DNA from: an uncultured Clostridia bacterium
GTDB taxonomy: Bacteria > Bacillota > Clostridia > Oscillospirales > Acutalibacteraceae
Assembly: GCA_937916395.1 (NCBI GenBank)
Contig: CALFTN010000002.1
Span: 1 to 56,713 of the forward strand
Direction: 5' to 3'
Length of the DNA stretch: 56,713 nt
Each line of letters starts with the position of its first letter. Position 1 is the first letter of the stretch. Below are positions 16,332 through 24,882 of this stretch, piece by piece. The notes under the pieces were generated by a model that saw nothing but the letters and a program-made list of their open reading frames with translations, did no database searches and was not told where the DNA came from. Both the position numbers and the translations under genes were made by a program.

Positions 16332-18144
16332 ATGGAATTTTTATACATCAAAGGAAATAAAGCCAGATGGCTGGTTAAAGCGTCAATTACAGATACAAGC
16401 TGAGGGCTTGAGTGGTAATTTACATAAAATCTGGCCAGATATTCGTGATAGTGCGTGGATTGGCGGTAAATGTGAGGGCTGGGAAAGAGTACCTTATTGG
16501 CTCGATGGTTTCATTCCTCTTGCATATCTTTTAGAAAATGAAGAAATGATTCTGACTGTAAAAAAATATATTGATGCAATAATTTCTTCACAACAGGAAG
16601 ATGGGTGGATTTGCCCTTGTGAAAAAGAAAAAAGAGCAAAATATGATACTTGGGCAATTCAGCTTCTTTGCAAAACCCTCAAGGTTTATTATGATTGTTC
16701 TGGTGATGAAAGAATACCAGAGGTTATTTATAAGGTTCTTAAAAATTATTATGAACTTCTTAAAAGCGGAGAAATCAAATTATTCAGATGGGGAGAATAC
16801 AGATGGTTTGAAAGCTTTGTTTCATTAAACTTTATATATGAAAAATATAAAGAGGACTGGATTAAAGACCTTGCAAAAATAATTAAAAATCAGGGCTTTG
16901 ATTACAACACTGCAACAGAAAAATGGAAAAAGCCAAGCCATAACTGGAGGCTTGATACTCATATAGTTAATATGACTATGATGCTCAAAAGTGAAGCGGT
17001 TTCTTGTAAATTGTTGGGTGAGGAATACACAGACAATGCAGAAAAGCTACGAAAAATTCTCGATAAATATAATGGTACTGCATTTGAAGGCTTCACTGGT
17101 GACGAGGTTCTTTCAGGACTTGACCCTACAAAAGGTACTGAATGTTGTGCAGTAGTTGAGCAGATGTATTCTTATGAAGAAATTTTTGCTCATACGGGAG
17201 ATAATAAGTGGGCAGAGCGCCTTGAAGTTCTTGGATTTAACGCTCTTCCTGCAACCTTAAGTGAAGATATGTGGGTTCATCAATATGTTCAGCAGGTTAA
17301 TCAGATTGCCTGTCAAAAAACAATGATTATGGCACCGTGGAGCACAAATGGGCCTTATGCTCATACCTTTGGACTTGAACCAAACTTTGGTTGCTGTACG
17401 GCAAACTTTAACCAGGGATGGCCGAAGTTTGCACTTTCTGCATTTATGCATAATGGTGACACAATAATAAATTCAATTATGTTGCCATCTGTTTTAAATG
17501 ATAACGGTATTACAATTAAACTTGAGACGGATTATCCTTTCAAAAATAAGATGCACTATTATATTGATGCTGACAAAGATTTTGAGTTTAAAATACGCAT
17601 ACCATCTTTTGCAGAAAATCTTAAGGTTAATGGCGAAGAGAAAGAGACAAAAGACCTTGAAATAAGCATAAACTCTGGTAAAACAGAAATAGAAATTGAA
17701 TTTAGCACCACACCATATTTAAAGCAAAGACCAAATGACCTTTATGCTTTACAAATGGGCTCTTTACTTTTCTCGGTTCCTGTGAGCTATGAAAAGAAAA
17801 TGAGAGAATATACTAAAAAAGGTGTTGAGAGAAAGTTTCCATATTGTGATTATCAATTTATACCAAAAACACCATGGAATTTTGGTTTTTCGGATGATGA
17901 GTTTCAGGTGATTTATAACAAAGTGGGCGATGTTCCGTTTTCACAAAACAACCCACCTGTAACAATAAAGGCAAATATGCAAAAGATAAACTGGGGACTT
18001 AAATTTCCATATAAAAGCATCGCAAGAAAAGCACCAAAATCAAGAAACCCTGTTTCTGATGTAGAGAAAAAAGGGCTTTGCCCATACGGCTGTGCAAAAC
18101 TCAGAATGACAGAGATGCCAGTTATAAAACAGGTGGTTAAATGA
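16324..18144 (+). CDS. GH127-family (beta-L-arabinofuranosidase domain) glycosidase
   Basis: A 606-residue protein of the DUF1680/GH127 (alpha/alpha)6 family. The regions expected to carry the zinc-bound cysteine nucleophile site are visible: GTECCAVVEQMYSYEE near residue 270 and PNFGCCTANFNQGWPKF near residue 355, each with paired cysteines and the first with nearby glutamates. Known members release beta-L-arabinofuranose; the family also contains other specificities. There is no signal peptide, so it acts on imported oligosaccharides. Its ATG overlaps the transporter's end and its own end overlaps the DUF2804 gene by 4 bases, so the three are one translationally linked unit. Confidence 0.88.
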   Translation: MSKWNFYTSKEIKPDGWLKRQLQIQAEGLSGNLHKIWPDIRDSAWIGGKCEGWERVPYWLDGFIPLAYLLENEEMILTVKKYIDAIISSQQEDGWICPCEKEKRAKYDTWAIQLLCKTLKVYYDCSGDERIPEVIYKVLKNYYELLKSGEIKLFRWGEYRWFESFVSLNFIYEKYKEDWIKDLAKIIKNQGFDYNTATEKWKKPSHNWRLDTHIVNMTMMLKSEAVSCKLLGEEYTDNAEKLRKILDKYNGTAFEGFTGDEVLSGLDPTKGTECCAVVEQMYSYEEIFAHTGDNKWAERLEVLGFNALPATLSEDMWVHQYVQQVNQIACQKTMIMAPWSTNGPYAHTFGLEPNFGCCTANFNQGWPKFALSAFMHNGDTIINSIMLPSVLNDNGITIKLETDYPFKNKMHYYIDADKDFEFKIRIPSFAENLKVNGEEKETKDLEISINSGKTEIEIEFSTTPYLKQRPNDLYALQMGSLLFSVPVSYEKKMREYTKKGVERKFPYCDYQFIPKTPWNFGFSDDEFQVIYNKVGDVPFSQNNPPVTIKANMQKINWGLKFPYKSIARKAPKSRNPVSDVEKKGLCPYGCAKLRMTEMPVIKQVVK

Positions 18145-19235
18145 GCGAAGAATTAAAAAGGACTTATATTCCGTTTAAGGAATGGAAAGAAAAGTCAAAG
18201 CAAATTGAATACACCGAAAAAACGCCTTTATTAGCTCCTGATGGAACACTACTTGCAAAGGGCTGGGCAAGAAAAAATGTATTCGAGTATAACAGAGATT
18301 ACGTAAAAAAAGGCATAATCAGCAGAAAAGAATGGGATTTTTACACCATTTTTGATGATGAAATGCAAATCCTCGTAAGCTTTGCAAATATAAATATCGG
18401 CGGTTATGTGGCGACAAAGCTTGTTAATTTAAAAACAGGTGAGGTTATTTGTGATTCTGTGCAGTATTTTGTTGGTCCAAACAAGCACGTTTCTCACTCA
18501 ATTCCTGATGCTCCAAGTCGTTTTAAAGATAAAATAGGCAAAACAGAATTTGATTTTCATACTAAAGAAACGGAACGAACTCTTAATTACAAGGGGCAGT
18601 ATAAAGGAAAGCAAGTTGAAGTTTTTGCAAAGATGGAAATAATGGATGGACTCGAGAGTATTACAACTGTTTTTCCCTTTAAAGAAGACAAAACTAAATA
18701 CTTTATGACAACAAAACAGCTTTGTATGCCTTGTGAGGGTAAGTTTAAATTCGGCGATTATGAATATGAGTTTACAAAAGACAAGGCGTTCTGTTCTGTT
18801 GACTGGGGCAGAGTTAATACCATACACGAAATGGTGTGGTATTGGGGTAGTGGTAGCCAGTATATATATGATGAAAATGGCAAAAAGCACGTTTTCGGTT
18901 TTGAAATAACCTGGGCTATCGGTGATGAAAGTAATGCAACAGAAACGTGCATTTTTTATGACGGAAAAATTCATAAAATAGGTGCGGTTGATGTTGAAAA
19001 ATTCCCTAAAAACAGATTTATGGAGCCATGGAAATTTATTTCAGAAGACGGCAGATTCAATATGACAATGGTTCCAACGCTTGATAATCATTCTGATGTT
19101 GATTTTAAAATTGGCAGAATGAATTGCCATCAGGTTTATGGCGTATGGAACGGCGATGTTACACTTGATGATGGTACAAAATTAGAAATAAAAGACCTTT
19201 TCACATTCTGTGAATATGTAGAAAATAGATGGTAA
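18141..19235 (+). CDS. DUF2804 family protein
   Basis: A 364-residue protein matching DUF2804: LLAPDGTLLAKGWARKNVFEYNRDYVK, then RKEWDFYTIFDDE and a late SVDWGRV segment. The family is thought to share the lipocalin-like double beta-barrel seen in AttH and tocopherol-cyclase-like proteins, which suggests binding of a hydrophobic ligand, but no reaction is established. ATGA overlap with the GH127 stop shows coupling. A hydrophobic-ligand protein in an operon with a glycosidase is the odd point here. Confidence 0.85.
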   Translation: MSEELKRTYIPFKEWKEKSKQIEYTEKTPLLAPDGTLLAKGWARKNVFEYNRDYVKKGIISRKEWDFYTIFDDEMQILVSFANINIGGYVATKLVNLKTGEVICDSVQYFVGPNKHVSHSIPDAPSRFKDKIGKTEFDFHTKETERTLNYKGQYKGKQVEVFAKMEIMDGLESITTVFPFKEDKTKYFMTTKQLCMPCEGKFKFGDYEYEFTKDKAFCSVDWGRVNTIHEMVWYWGSGSQYIYDENGKKHVFGFEITWAIGDESNATETCIFYDGKIHKIGAVDVEKFPKNRFMEPWKFISEDGRFNMTMVPTLDNHSDVDFKIGRMNCHQVYGVWNGDVTLDDGTKLEIKDLFTFCEYVENRW

Positions 19236-19241
19236 AATAAA

Positions 19242-19276
19242 ACTGAAGTTATCCTTTTGGGTAACTTCAGTCTTTT
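19242..19276. terminator. Terminator between convergent genes
   Basis: ACTGAAGTTA pairs with TAACTTCAGT around a 10-base loop and is followed by CTTTTTG on the plus strand. The minus strand has TTTTATTTTA after the stem, so it may serve both the DUF2804 and GH95-like genes. Confidence 0.85.
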
Positions 19277-19278
19277 TG

Positions 19279-21372
19279 TTATATTAAATTATACGTTTCG
19301 TTTTCTTCTGTTTCAAAAGAAATAATATTTCCGTTTCTCTTGAACTCAATTTTTTTATCATCAGATTTCCTTACAACAGATTTAACATCTGAACTTTCTA
19401 CACTACAAAGTCTGCCTTTAAGACTTTTAATTCTGATTGCAGAAATTTTTTCATCTTTAAGCTTAGCAGAAACAAGAAAAGCACCATCTGCACGAAGATT
19501 AGTAAATGAAGCATTACTCTTTTTGTTCCAGCAAGGGAAAAGTCGAATAACACCCTCGAAGCTTTGCATGAGCATCTCATTAATTGTTGCAGGAATTGTG
19601 GTAAGATTTTCAATTCCACCACCATAGTGACGAAAAAGACCATTAGGAAGAGAGAATTCTTTTATATTCTGATGAATACCCTCGATTAAAAATTCAGGGT
19701 TAACACCAATTCTCGCACCAGCAGGAAGATAAGAGTTAGAACCATTATCATCAAGTCTTCTATCATTCATAAAATATGTATTTTTTGCTATTTTGAGAAG
19801 CTTATCTGGGGAATTAAAGCCGATTTGTGAAGCAGGATAAATATGTTGAAGACCAACTGTGTTCTCATTTCTCCAACGAATACCAAATTTTGAATATCTG
19901 AAGCATTTTTTGCCGTGCCTTATAAATGTAGGGAACTCGCTTAAATTTTCATTTATATCTTCCCACAAAGCATATTTCTCAGAATTAAGATTTAATTCCT
20001 TTGACATATCATAAATGCCTTTAAACAATAACTTTACAAGACCGAGTGAGTTAATGGCGTTTATGGTGTTAACCTGACCGAAATGAGTAGTGTATCTGAA
20101 CTTTTCACCACGATAAAACGGAATTTCGTGAGCAGCATCCTTTTTTATTACATATTTTCCTTTTTCTTTTACGAGGTAATCTTCCCAGAATAGTGCAACA
20201 TTAAATATAAAATTATAATAATTATCTAAAGCATATTCCTTGTCGTAGGTAGAAAACCAATGCATTAAAGGAATTACACAAGCATAAGCCGCGTGACTTT
20301 TCTGACCTAAGAAGAGAACGCCGTGTTCTTTACAATCTGCCTGGCTGAAAACGTCAAGTGCCTTAGGGCCAAAGCTTACAGGTAGAGCGTAGCCTCTGCA
20401 ACCAAAGAATCCAGCAAATTTCTTTGCGTTTTCACTCATATCGTGAAGTGGTTCCATATAACCATTAAATAATTCAGGGTGGTTAGAAGAAAAAATGCAG
20501 TAATACGGCGCTTCGTAATTGTAATTCATGTGGTAATCGCCCGCCCAGGGGAAGAAGTCATCAGTTACGAAGTTACCAAAAAGCCCTGGAGGGAACTTTG
20601 TGTTACCCATACAACAAGCAAGCAGATAAAGGCTTAAGTTATAAAGCTTTTCTATCTTTTTATCTTCAAGGGTTACTTTTGACGAATTAAAGAATTTTTG
20701 CCATTTTTCACGCGTTTTTGCTTTATCTTCATCATAATTACTATTGGTAGCCATTTCTAAAGCTTTTTTAGTATAGTCACTATTATCAAAATTAGTGCAG
20801 ACAGAAATGCAGTAGCGTGAAATATTGTAGCCATCCGATTTTGTGTTTTCTATTTCTTTTAAGCATACAGTTACCGCAGTTTCTATGTTAATATTTTCGC
20901 CCTCAAATTTACGGATGTAGCAGTCAACACCATTTTCAGCAAGCTGAGAATTAACTGAATTACAGGTGTCAGGCATTTCAATACTGACAACAGGAGTGTT
21001 AGTAGAAACAGGTGATTTTATTTCAAAATAAAGAATATTTTGTGGTGCTACAAAAAATTCAATTTCAGTATCACCAAATTTACATTTAAGAAGACCTTCA
21101 TCGCAATATTGTTTTATGTTATATTCAGTTAAATCAATATTTTTAATACGGATATTACCAACAGCTTTTATGCCACCGTCATTATGCGCTCCCGGTGTAA
21201 ACTTCCAGAAATCGCATTTTGAAATGTGAATTATAAGGTCGTTTTCATCATTACTGAAGACAACACCAAGGTCACCGTTACCACAAAGAGCACCGGCAGG
21301 CATTTTTTCATAAGCTCCATTACCCTGAAGCTTTTCAGGTTTACTTGTAAATTCGTTAAAATATGTGTTCAT
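19279..21372 (-). CDS. GH95-like / DUF5703 (alpha/alpha)6 glycosidase
   Basis: A 697-residue protein with an N-terminal beta-sandwich region (PAGALCGNGDLGVVFSNDENDLIIHISKCDFWK) like DUF5703/GH95 proteins and a central helical-barrel domain (PPGLFGNFVTDDFFPWAGDYHMNYNYEAPYY) like the GH95 catalytic core. GH95 enzymes are alpha-L-fucosidases or galactosidases using water activated by Asp/Asn. No signal peptide is present. The substrate is unassigned. Its promoter is at 21388-21415. Confidence 0.72.
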   Translation of the reverse strand: MNTYFNEFTSKPEKLQGNGAYEKMPAGALCGNGDLGVVFSNDENDLIIHISKCDFWKFTPGAHNDGGIKAVGNIRIKNIDLTEYNIKQYCDEGLLKCKFGDTEIEFFVAPQNILYFEIKSPVSTNTPVVSIEMPDTCNSVNSQLAENGVDCYIRKFEGENINIETAVTVCLKEIENTKSDGYNISRYCISVCTNFDNSDYTKKALEMATNSNYDEDKAKTREKWQKFFNSSKVTLEDKKIEKLYNLSLYLLACCMGNTKFPPGLFGNFVTDDFFPWAGDYHMNYNYEAPYYCIFSSNHPELFNGYMEPLHDMSENAKKFAGFFGCRGYALPVSFGPKALDVFSQADCKEHGVLFLGQKSHAAYACVIPLMHWFSTYDKEYALDNYYNFIFNVALFWEDYLVKEKGKYVIKKDAAHEIPFYRGEKFRYTTHFGQVNTINAINSLGLVKLLFKGIYDMSKELNLNSEKYALWEDINENLSEFPTFIRHGKKCFRYSKFGIRWRNENTVGLQHIYPASQIGFNSPDKLLKIAKNTYFMNDRRLDDNGSNSYLPAGARIGVNPEFLIEGIHQNIKEFSLPNGLFRHYGGGIENLTTIPATINEMLMQSFEGVIRLFPCWNKKSNASFTNLRADGAFLVSAKLKDEKISAIRIKSLKGRLCSVESSDVKSVVRKSDDKKIEFKRNGNIISFETEENETYNLI

Positions 21373-21387
21373 TTAATCACCAAGAAT

Positions 21388-21415
21388 ATTATAAATGTTT
21401 TAAGTTTATAGTCAA
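21388..21415 (-). promoter_or_regulatory. Promoter for the GH95-like gene
   Basis: Minus strand TTGACT (21410-21415), a 16-base spacer and TATAAT (21388-21393). Confidence 0.65.
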
Positions 21416-21449
21416 GTAAATAACAATAATTAAAAACATAAATGACACG

Positions 21450-21473
21450 AAAAGTATCACGAAAAATACTTTT
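21450..21473. promoter_or_regulatory. Dyad in the divergent region 21373-21540
   Basis: AAAAGTAT (21450-21457) and ATACTTTT (21466-21473) form a perfect inverted repeat with an 8-base gap, between the GH95-like promoter and the PAP2 gene. It is a candidate regulator site. Confidence 0.4.
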
Positions 21474-21540
21474 GGAAACTTTACTTTTATTACTGATTTT
21501 GCTACTGTGAAGTTAATAAAAGAAAAGGTGGTTTTAATTT

Positions 21541-22203
21541 ATGAAAAGAAAAAGTAAAATTAGATTTATTTCAGGTTTAATATTTATTACATTGTTTATT
21601 ATGTGGACATTAGCAGTTGTTTCAGTAGATGTAAAGCCAGTCGGTGTAAATGGAACAAGCGTGGGCTTTGCTACACTTAACTTGTGGTTTCACAATTTAA
21701 CTAAAGTGAATATGACACTTTATAATATAACAGACTGGTTGGGATTAGTGCCTGTTTTTATCTGCATGGTTTTTGGTATGCTTGGATTATTTCAGCTTAT
21801 AAAAAGAAGAAGTTTATTAAAAGTCGATTTTGACATTATAGTTTTAGGGGTATATTATGTTATAGTGATATTGGGGTATCTTGTATTTGAAATGATACCT
21901 ATAAATTACAGACCGATTTTAATAAATGGTTTTATGGAAGCATCTTACCCATCGTCGACGACATTACTTGTATTATCGGTTATGCCAACAGTTGTTTTTC
22001 AATGCAATAAACGATTACAAAGTCAAAAAACCAAGAAACTTATAGAGCTTATAACAGTTGCTTTTTCTCTATTTATGGTAGTCGGAAGACTTGCTTCGGG
22101 TGTTCATTGGCTTACCGATATAATCGGTTCGTGTTTTTTAAGTGCAGGGTTATTTTATATTTATAAATCAGTTGTTTTATTGAAGAATAATCGGAGTGAA
22201 TAA
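21541..22203 (+). CDS. PAP2-superfamily membrane protein with altered PSGH motif
   Basis: A 220-residue protein with about six membrane segments. It has a PAP2-like YRP (123-125) and a GRLASGVHWLTD block (182-193) matching motif 3 (SRxxxxxHxxxD). The second motif, normally PSGH, reads PSST (137-140), so the usual general-acid histidine is missing. It may be a non-classical phosphatase, a lipid-binding or transport relative, or an inactive one. AAGGTGG precedes the ATG. The HTH-membrane gene follows one base after its stop. Confidence 0.75.
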   Translation: MKRKSKIRFISGLIFITLFIMWTLAVVSVDVKPVGVNGTSVGFATLNLWFHNLTKVNMTLYNITDWLGLVPVFICMVFGMLGLFQLIKRRSLLKVDFDIIVLGVYYVIVILGYLVFEMIPINYRPILINGFMEASYPSSTTLLVLSVMPTVVFQCNKRLQSQKTKKLIELITVAFSLFMVVGRLASGVHWLTDIIGSCFLSAGLFYIYKSVVLLKNNRSE

Positions 22204-22204
22204 A

Positions 22205-22819
22205 ATGGAATTTAACGAAAAGCTTCAGGAATTAAGAAAAAATAAAGGGCTTACACAAGAAGAATTAGCCGAAAAATTATACGTTTCAAGAACTGCGGTT
22301 TCAAAATGGGAGTCTGGCAGGGGTTATCCAAATATAGAATCCTTAAAAGAAATTTCAAAAATTTTTTCTGTAAGCATTGATGAGTTGTTATCAGGTGAAA
22401 AGTTACTTTTTATAGCAGAAAAAGAGAACAAAACAAATATAAAAAGTATATGTGAGTTATTATTGGGTGCAGTTGATTTGTTTTATGTTTTGCTTATATT
22501 TTTGCCACTTTATCCTGATACTGTTAACGGGTTTATTTATTCTGTAAATTTACTCAATTACACCGAAATTTCATCATTTAATAAAACGATTTACTGGGTG
22601 ATGTTTTTAGCACTTGTTTTAATTGGTGCTACAAAAATAATGCTTACTAAACTCGGAAAAGAAAAAGTTAATAAAGCAGTAACAGTTGTTTCTGTTGTTT
22701 TAAATATTTTAATTATTTTGCTTTTTGCAATAACAAGAGAGGTATATGCTTTAATATTAGTGTTTTTGTTTTTAATTATAAAAGGACTGCTGATTTTTAA
22801 GTCTATAAAAGTAAATTGA
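22205..22819 (+). CDS. XRE-family HTH regulator with C-terminal membrane segments
   Basis: A 204-residue protein. Residues 1-65 form a Cro/CI-type HTH (LQELRKNKGLTQEELAEKLYVSRTAVSKWESGRGYPN). Three to four hydrophobic segments follow, the last at the C-terminus. Membrane-tethered XRE regulators of this kind are common in Clostridia. I prefer ATG 22205 over GTG 22196 because GGAG (22193-22196) stands 8 bases before the ATG and overlaps the GTG. It is coupled to the PAP2 gene and may sense or control it. Confidence 0.82.
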   Translation: MEFNEKLQELRKNKGLTQEELAEKLYVSRTAVSKWESGRGYPNIESLKEISKIFSVSIDELLSGEKLLFIAEKENKTNIKSICELLLGAVDLFYVLLIFLPLYPDTVNGFIYSVNLLNYTEISSFNKTIYWVMFLALVLIGATKIMLTKLGKEKVNKAVTVVSVVLNILIILLFAITREVYALILVFLFLIIKGLLIFKSIKVN

Positions 22820-22918
22820 TAAATAACAAACAGATTGAAAAGACTTATGAGATGTGCTACAATTGTGATTGAAAATTTTTGAAGGGTTTTATAAAACTTT
22901 AAATTTGAGGTGGAAATT

Positions 22919-24178
22919 GTGAAATACAATCTTGTAGTTGTAGGCGGAGGACTTACCGGCGTTGCGGCAGCAGTAAGTGCGGCACGTGAAGGCTTAACAG
23001 TTTTACTTGTTGAAAAATCAGGTTGCCTTGGCGGAGCTATTTCAAATTGTCTTGTTTACCCATTTATGCCTTATTGGACAAAACCATATTGGGGTGAAGC
23101 GGCAAAAAATAAAAAATATCTTTCAGAAGGTATTTTTAAAGAGATGAAAGAACGCCACGATAAATATGTAACTGATTGCAAGGACCACGAATTTAACTCA
23201 GAGTATTTTAAAATTGTACTTGATGACATGACCACTGAAGCAGGGGTAAATGTGCTTTTTCACAGTGTTTTAGCAGATGTTAAAAAGCAGGGTGAAAAAA
23301 TAACTGCCGTAGAAATAATTGCTAAAAGTAAGCATTTTACAGTAGAAGCAGATTTCTTTGTTGATGCAACTGGTGACGGAGATTTATTCTACCTTGCAGG
23401 GTGTGACTTTCAGCTCGGCAGAGAAAGTGATGGACTTTGTCAGCCAATGACAACTTGTTTCAGAGTGAGCGGTGTAGACCTTGACCTTTTTACAGAAGAA
23501 AGACCGAAATTACAGGAGCTTTATAAAGAAAAACAGGCTAAAGGTGAAATTACAAACCCAAGAGAAAATATACTCGTTTTCTTTGGTGTTGGTGAAGACG
23601 TTCTTCACTTTAATTCCACACGTGTAATTAAGCTTGACCCAACAGACCCGTTTGATGTAAGTAGGGCAGAGGTTATTGCAAGGCGTCAGGTTCACGAGCT
23701 TGTTTCATTTTTAAAGGAGCATTCAAAAGCCTTCGACGAAAGCGCACTTATTTCGATTGCAGTTAATATAGGAATTCGTGAAAGCCGTAAGCTTAAAGGT
23801 GTTCATATTCTTACTGCCGATGAAATTATAAATTGTACTCAATTTGAAGATTCAATTGCCCTTTGTAATTACGATATCGATATACATAACCCATCAGGCA
23901 CAGGAACAAGTCACAGATTTTTTGGTGATGGTGAATATTACACAATCCCATATCGCTCACTTTTACCTAAAGAATTTAAAAATCTTATTGTCGCAGGGCG
24001 TTGTCTTTCTGCAACTCACGAAGCACAGGCTTCTGTAAGGATAATGCCAACATGTGCATGTCTTGGTCAGGCGGCTGGTACTGCAGTTGCAGTAGCATTT
24101 AAGTCTGATAAAAATGCTCATACAGTTGATGTTAAGTCGTTACAAAATAAGCTCTTAGAAAAAGGTGCAGTGTTATAA
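22919..24178 (+). CDS. FAD-dependent oxidoreductase (PF12831 type)
   Basis: A 419-residue flavoprotein with an N-terminal FAD fold (NLVVVGGGLTGVAAAVSAAREG, then VEKSGCLGGAISN), a DATGDGDLFYLAGC segment and a C-terminal NLIVAGRCLSATHEAQASVRIMPTCACLGQAAGTAVA. This is the FAD_oxidored pattern, often found near polysaccharide enzymes; substrates are mostly unknown. GTG 22919 is the start because GAGGTGG lies before it, and the upstream GTG 22910 overlaps that site. It heads an operon with a PnuC-like protein and a beta-helix protein. Confidence 0.85.
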   Translation: MKYNLVVVGGGLTGVAAAVSAAREGLTVLLVEKSGCLGGAISNCLVYPFMPYWTKPYWGEAAKNKKYLSEGIFKEMKERHDKYVTDCKDHEFNSEYFKIVLDDMTTEAGVNVLFHSVLADVKKQGEKITAVEIIAKSKHFTVEADFFVDATGDGDLFYLAGCDFQLGRESDGLCQPMTTCFRVSGVDLDLFTEERPKLQELYKEKQAKGEITNPRENILVFFGVGEDVLHFNSTRVIKLDPTDPFDVSRAEVIARRQVHELVSFLKEHSKAFDESALISIAVNIGIRESRKLKGVHILTADEIINCTQFEDSIALCNYDIDIHNPSGTGTSHRFFGDGEYYTIPYRSLLPKEFKNLIVAGRCLSATHEAQASVRIMPTCACLGQAAGTAVAVAFKSDKNAHTVDVKSLQNKLLEKGAVL

Positions 24179-24198
24179 AAGCTTCTGAGGATGAAAAT

Positions 24199-24882
24199 AT
24201 GAAAACGTATAAAAAAATTATTATAATTCTTACGGGGCTCGCAATTCTTGCAAGCGGTATTTATTTTAAGCAGGAATTTTTCCTGATGATACCGCTGTTT
24301 ATTTCTCTTTTTGTTATGTCGTTTCAGTCAGAAGCAAATCGTATTGGTTCACTTATAGGTGCAATTAATGCTGTTATTTACACTGTGGCTTATTTATATA
24401 TGGGTGTTTACGTTTCGGCGGTATCAGCATTTTTTATGAGTGTTCCATTACAGCTCGCTACGTTTTTCAACTGGAAAAAGAACGCATACAAAAAAACCGT
24501 TATTTTTAAGAAAATGTCGGTAAAAATGAGGATAATCTCTCTTGTGGCTCTTCTTGTTTCGTGGGGCGTTTCAGCAGGCGTGCTTACCTTCTTTAAATAT
24601 GAATATGCAATTTTTGATACAATTACATTTTTGTTAGGTCTTGCTGTGTCAGTCTTAACAATGTTAGCATATATAGAATATACTTATCTCTGGATAATAT
24701 CTGCCTTTACAGGCTTGATTGTAAATATTCAAATGGTTATAAATAACCCTAAAGAAATAACATATTTAATTTATGGTGTGTATGCACTTTATTGTGTAAT
24801 CATGGCATTTATAAATGTTCAGAAGTTTTATAAAGAACAGCAAAACGAAAAGAAAAGTATTAATACAGAGGTATCAGGATGA
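24199..24882 (+). CDS. PnuC-like nicotinamide riboside/mononucleotide transporter family protein
   Basis: A 227-residue protein with about seven membrane segments. SVPLQLATFFNWKKN resembles the PnuC QW(Y/R)xWRKN region. PnuC proteins carry nicotinamide riboside or other vitamin nucleosides by facilitated diffusion. Lying between a flavoenzyme and a beta-helix protein is unusual for a vitamin carrier, so the cargo is open. GAGG lies before the ATG, and its stop overlaps the next start (ATGA). Confidence 0.65.
   Translation: MKTYKKIIIILTGLAILASGIYFKQEFFLMIPLFISLFVMSFQSEANRIGSLIGAINAVIYTVAYLYMGVYVSAVSAFFMSVPLQLATFFNWKKNAYKKTVIFKKMSVKMRIISLVALLVSWGVSAGVLTFFKYEYAIFDTITFLLGLAVSVLTMLAYIEYTYLWIISAFTGLIVNIQMVINNPKEITYLIYGVYALYCVIMAFINVQKFYKEQQNEKKSINTEVSG

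Noticed and set aside
22196..22204. GTG start for the HTH membrane gene
   Set aside because: The GTG overlaps the GGAG ribosome site that correctly serves ATG 22205. The same reasoning rejects 13632, 22910, 28186 and 49249.
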